Below are positions 61,096 to 64,000 of a stretch of 64,000 nt of DNA, piece by piece. Within the stretch, counting starts at the first letter, position 1; each line of letters opens with the position of its first letter. The stretch is from Bacillus licheniformis DSM 13 = ATCC 14580 (lineage in GTDB: Bacteria > Bacillota > Bacilli > Bacillales > Bacillaceae). The stretch lies in assembly GCF_000011645.1 (NCBI RefSeq), contig NC_006270.3, positions 927,501 through 991,500 of the forward strand, read 5' to 3'. A model generated the notes under the pieces. The model did not search any database. It had not been told where the DNA came from and worked only from the letters and a program-made list of their open reading frames with translations. The position numbers and the translations under genes are program-made.

Positions 61096-62634
61096 GTGTC
61101 CGAAAAACTGGATCTTTCCCGCTTTGAAAAAAAGATCGTCATCCGCAATATTGAAGAAAAAGATATCGACAGCATCATCGGGCTTCAAGAGCTTTGTTTT
61201 CCGGGAATGATCCCATGGAAACGGGAGCATCTGGAAAGCCATTTGGAACACTTCCCGGAAGGCCAGTTTTGCGCAGAGCTTGACGGAGAAGTGATCGGTT
61301 CCTGTTCAAGCCTGTTGATCAACTTTGATGAATATGACGACAGACATACATGGCAGGATATTACAGACGACGGGTATATTACGAATCACAATCCCGACGG
61401 CTTAAACATGTACGGCATCGAGGTCATGGTTCATCCCGAATACAGACGGATGAAGATCGGCCACCGTCTCTATGAAGCGCGAAAAGATCTGGCAAGGCGC
61501 TTGAATTTAAAGAGCATTATCATCGGCGGCAGAATTCCGAACTATCATAAGTACGCTTCCGAGATGACGCCGAGGGAGTATGTCGAACAGGTCATCCACC
61601 ACCAGATATATGATCCGGTCCTTTCGTTCCAGCTGCTGAACGGATTCACCATGATGCGGATCAACCCGAACTATCTCCCGGATGACAGAGCATCAAGCAA
61701 ATATGCGACATTGATGGAGTGGAATAATGTCGACTACTTGCCGCAGACGAAGCGCTATTACAAATCAGCTTTTCCGGTGAGAATATGCGTGATTCAATAT
61801 GAAATGAAGCAGATCCATTCCTTCGAGGAGTTCGCCAACCAAGTCGAATACTATGCAGATGTGGCTTCAGACGCAGGAGCGGATTTTGCCGTCTATCCGG
61901 AAATCTTTACGACGCAGCTGATGTCGTTTCTGGAAGAGCGCTCACCGAGCCTGGCCGTTCAGCGGATTACCGAATATACAGAAGACTATATCAGCCTGTT
62001 CACAGACCTTGCCGTTAAATACAATGTCAACATTATCGGCGGTTCCCACTTCGTTGAAGAAGAAGGAAAGATCTACAATATCGCTTACTTGTTCAGAAGG
62101 GACGGAACCATCGAAAAGCAATATAAGCTCCATATTACCCCGAATGAACGAAAATGGTGGGGCATCAGCAGGGGGGACGAAGTGCGCGTCTTTGACACAG
62201 ACTGCGGCAAAATCGCGATCCAGATCTGCTATGACATCGAGTTTCCGGAGCTAGGCAGAATCGCAACCGAAAAAGGGGCCAAGATTATTTTTACCCCTTT
62301 CTGCACGGAAGACCGCCAAGGCTATTTGCGAGTCAGGTACTGCGCTCAAGCAAGAGCGGTTGAAAACCAGGTGTACACGGTTATTTCCGGAACGGTCGGC
62401 AATCTGCCGCAAACCGAAAATATGGATATTCAATACGCGCAATCCGCGATTTTCGCTCCTTCAGATTTTGAATTTGCAAGGGATGGAATCGTCGGCGAAT
62501 GCAATCCGAACATTGAGATGGTGGTCATCGGCGATGTCGACCTGGAAATTCTCAGAAGACAGCGGCAGGACGGAACGGTCCGGCAGCTCAAGGACAGACG
62601 CCATGACATCTACAGGATTCATTATAAAAAATAG
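61096..62634 (+). CDS. yhcX: Acetyltransferase-nitrilase fusion YhcX (512 aa)
   Basis: Residues 1 to about 210 form a GNAT acetyltransferase (EVMVHPEYRRMKIGHRLYEA is the acetyl-CoA loop). Residues about 225-505 form a carbon-nitrogen hydrolase with Glu (VYPEIF), Lys (YKLHITPNE) and Cys (IQICYDIEFPE) triad. Described in B. subtilis as a probable amidohydrolase with an acetyltransferase domain. GAGGAGG precedes GTG 61096. Confidence 0.92.
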   Translation: MSEKLDLSRFEKKIVIRNIEEKDIDSIIGLQELCFPGMIPWKREHLESHLEHFPEGQFCAELDGEVIGSCSSLLINFDEYDDRHTWQDITDDGYITNHNPDGLNMYGIEVMVHPEYRRMKIGHRLYEARKDLARRLNLKSIIIGGRIPNYHKYASEMTPREYVEQVIHHQIYDPVLSFQLLNGFTMMRINPNYLPDDRASSKYATLMEWNNVDYLPQTKRYYKSAFPVRICVIQYEMKQIHSFEEFANQVEYYADVASDAGADFAVYPEIFTTQLMSFLEERSPSLAVQRITEYTEDYISLFTDLAVKYNVNIIGGSHFVEEEGKIYNIAYLFRRDGTIEKQYKLHITPNERKWWGISRGDEVRVFDTDCGKIAIQICYDIEFPELGRIATEKGAKIIFTPFCTEDRQGYLRVRYCAQARAVENQVYTVISGTVGNLPQTENMDIQYAQSAIFAPSDFEFARDGIVGECNPNIEMVVIGDVDLEILRRQRQDGTVRQLKDRRHDIYRIHYKK

Positions 62635-62645
62635 CAGATTCGGGT

Positions 62646-62672
62646 GCCGGCCGCTTGAGGCCGGCTTTTTCC
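62646..62672 (+). terminator. Terminator of yhcX
   Basis: GCCGGCC and GGCCGGC with a six-base loop and five T. Confidence 0.85.
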
Positions 62673-62674
62673 TG

Positions 62675-62703
62675 TTGACTTTCAGCTTTATTTTTCATAT
62701 ATT
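62675..62703 (+). promoter_or_regulatory. Promoter of the ABC-F gene and its leader
   Basis: TTGACT (62675-62680) and TATATT (62698-62703) with exact 17-base spacing. The predicted start, about 62710, leaves almost no untranslated sequence before the leader ribosome site. Confidence 0.8.
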
Positions 62704-62729
62704 GTAACTATTAAAAGGAGGTGGAAAAG

Positions 62730-62864
62730 ATGAATCAAACTGGTAAGCGCATGACGGATATGCAAGCCCATCTGTATATTTGTCGCGCGATTTTTTCCGG
62801 GGAATGCGTATTACGGGATCAGTCTGCCCTTTTTTACACATTCAATTGGAAAAAATACCAGTGA
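62730..62864 (+). CDS. Leader ORF upstream of the ABC-F gene (44 codons)
   Basis: ATG 62730 is preceded by AAAAGGAGGTGG, nearly a perfect Shine-Dalgarno sequence, immediately after the promoter. The product starts MNQTGKRMTDMQAHLYICRA and ends TFNWKKYQ; it resembles no known protein. It ends 34 bases before an intrinsic terminator. The likely role is regulatory: ribosome stalling on it by an antibiotic would change folding and allow read-through into the resistance gene. Confidence 0.65.
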   Translation: MNQTGKRMTDMQAHLYICRAIFSGECVLRDQSALFYTFNWKKYQ

Positions 62865-62898
62865 GAGACATCTGCCCACAATCGGATTTTCTGATGCT

Positions 62899-62929
62899 GA
62901 CGGCGGGGTGTAAGCTCTGCCGTCTTTTT
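62899..62929 (+). terminator. Attenuator terminator before the ABC-F gene
   Basis: GACGGC (62899-62904) pairs with GCCGTC (62919-62924). The stem extends inward by four more pairs (two of them G-T) and is followed by five T. It lies between the leader ORF and the main gene with no second promoter visible. Confidence 0.8.
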
Positions 62930-62969
62930 AATGCTCGGTGTCTCTTCACGGGATGCGGAGGAAAGATGG

Positions 62970-64000
62970 ATGATTATATGCAGTTTGCAACATGTCGGTC
63001 AAACTTACGGAGGACATACGATTTTCAACGGGCTGTCATGGGACCTGCACCAAGGGGAGCGCGTCGGTCTGATCGGACGAAATGGGGAAGGGAAAACGAC
63101 GTTGTTGAAGCTGATCAGCGGCCAAATGAAACCTGATGAAGGTCTTGTGACATGGAAAAAAGGATTATCAACAGGGCTCTTGGAGCAGAATCCCGCATGG
63201 GACGGCAGCAAAACGGTAAAAGAGCTGCTGTATGATGTTTTTTCATCATTATGGAACACACAGCAGAAGCTTTCCCGGATCGAACGTCAATTGGCGGTTG
63301 AAAAGGACGCGGAAAAACTCAGATTCCTTTTGGAAAAGTACGGGGCTTTGCAGGATGAATTTCAGCGAAAAGGCGGCTACGGCATCAGCGCGCAAATCGA
63401 ACGGGTGGCGCACGGCTTGAATATCGAGCGGCTATTCGATGCCGAGTGGCGGGAGTTAAGCGGAGGCGAACGGACGAAAGCGGGTCTTGCAAGGCTTCTC
63501 CTGTCAGCTCCGGATCTGCTTTTGCTGGATGAGCCGACAAACCATTTGGATTTAACATCGATCGAATGGCTGACGTCTTTTTTAAAGCAGTACAAAGGTA
63601 CTGCGGTCATTGTGTCGCATGATCGCTATTTCCTGGATGAATCGGTTACTTCGATTCTCGAAATCGACCAAGGAGAGCTTCACTTTTCAAAAGGCGGCTA
63701 TACACACTATGCTGATGAACGGGAAGAGCGCCTTATGAGAGAATTTCATGACTATCAGGATCAGCAGAAGAAAATCAAAAAAATGAAGGAAACAATCAAG
63801 CGGCTGAAGGAATGGGCGAATCGCGCCAATCCTCCGAATGACGGCCTGCACCGAAGAGCGAAAAGTATGGAAAAAGCTTTGGAGCGCATGGAGAAGGTGA
63901 AAAAACCCGTTCTGGAACGCAAAAAGATCGACTTAGTTTTCAGCATGGATGAACGAAGCGGAAAAGATGTTGTCAGGCTTGAGGATGTCTGCAAAAGCTT
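62970..64000 (+). CDS. ABC-F ATPase, probable antibiotic-resistance ribosome protection factor (partial)
   Basis: The gene runs off the window (343 codons seen). First ABC domain: Walker A GRNGEGKTT, signature LSGGERTKAGLARLL, Walker B LLLLDEPTNHLD. There is no membrane part. An interdomain linker rich in Lys/Arg follows (WANRANPPNDGLHRRAKSME, then ERKKIDLVF), the part that reaches the ribosomal P site and drug site. The second ABC domain begins at the edge (VVRLEDVCKS). ATG 62970 has GGAGG 8 bases upstream. The attenuator leader argues for a VmlR-like resistance role over a housekeeping ABC-F. Confidence 0.88.
   Translation, partial: MIICSLQHVGQTYGGHTIFNGLSWDLHQGERVGLIGRNGEGKTTLLKLISGQMKPDEGLVTWKKGLSTGLLEQNPAWDGSKTVKELLYDVFSSLWNTQQKLSRIERQLAVEKDAEKLRFLLEKYGALQDEFQRKGGYGISAQIERVAHGLNIERLFDAEWRELSGGERTKAGLARLLLSAPDLLLLDEPTNHLDLTSIEWLTSFLKQYKGTAVIVSHDRYFLDESVTSILEIDQGELHFSKGGYTHYADEREERLMREFHDYQDQQKKIKKMKETIKRLKEWANRANPPNDGLHRRAKSMEKALERMEKVKKPVLERKKIDLVFSMDERSGKDVVRLEDVCKS

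Overview
The window looks like a chromosomal segment of the Bacillus licheniformis group (low-to-moderate GC, strong AGGAGG ribosome sites, frequent TTG/GTG starts, Rap-Phr pairs, sporulation genes). From about 26 kb onward the order follows the B. subtilis yhb-yhc region: queG, yhbB, trmL, yhbD, bacE, bacF, prkA, yhbH, yhbJ, yhcA, yhcB, yhcC, (yhcG remnant), yhcH, yhcI, a Csp gene, a Met transporter at the yhcJ place, tcyP, yhcM, yhcN, yhcQ, yhcR, yhcS, yhcT, yhcU, yhcV, yhcW, yhcX. The species assignment rests on recalled gene order and protein resemblance, not on a search.

Region 1 (1-10.9 kb) is an eroded accessory island. It holds two Rap phosphatases with Phr pheromone genes, a decayed tRNA-Leu-like sequence next to a broken integrase, a broken PAPS-reductase-like phage gene, a prophage scar in which a terminase start lies next to an amidase tail, two LXG polymorphic toxins that share an almost identical amino-terminal half but carry different toxin tips (Ntox50-like and Ntox47-like) each with an immunity gene, and a frameshifted DUF3800 gene.

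Region 2 (11-21.4 kb) starts with an odd GC-rich gene in which a ThrRS-type TGS domain is fused to a multi-pass membrane protein. It continues with aroD, a TPP-riboswitch-controlled thiC, the ssuBACD alkanesulfonate operon behind its own leader terminator, and an XRE regulator/membrane protein pair.

Region 3 (21.8-25.6 kb) is the best candidate for an undescribed system. It encodes a 70-residue two-cysteine hydrophobic peptide, a leaky-looking terminator, an ABC ATPase and permease, a membrane metalloprotease with a PqqD-like amino-terminal domain, and a small membrane protein. It resembles the yyd (epipeptide) layout but has no radical SAM enzyme.

Region 4 (25.6-62.7 kb) is the conserved backbone: a Zur-box-controlled alternative S14, tRNA-Gly, queuosine and tRNA methylation enzymes, bactofilins, the PrkA/YhbH sporulation pair, a drug efflux operon, ABC transporters, a SAM-riboswitch metNPQ operon, cystine uptake, spore proteins, a sensor kinase, and the cell-wall nuclease YhcR with its dedicated sortase YhcS. 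Differences from B. subtilis are an S9 peptidase, the kinase, a full metNPQ, and loss of yhbI, yhcK and most of yhcE-G.

Region 5 (62.67 kb to the end) carries an ABC-F ATPase gene cut by the window edge, behind a consensus promoter, a translated 44-codon leader ORF and an intrinsic terminator. That is the arrangement of antibiotic-inducible ribosome-protection genes.
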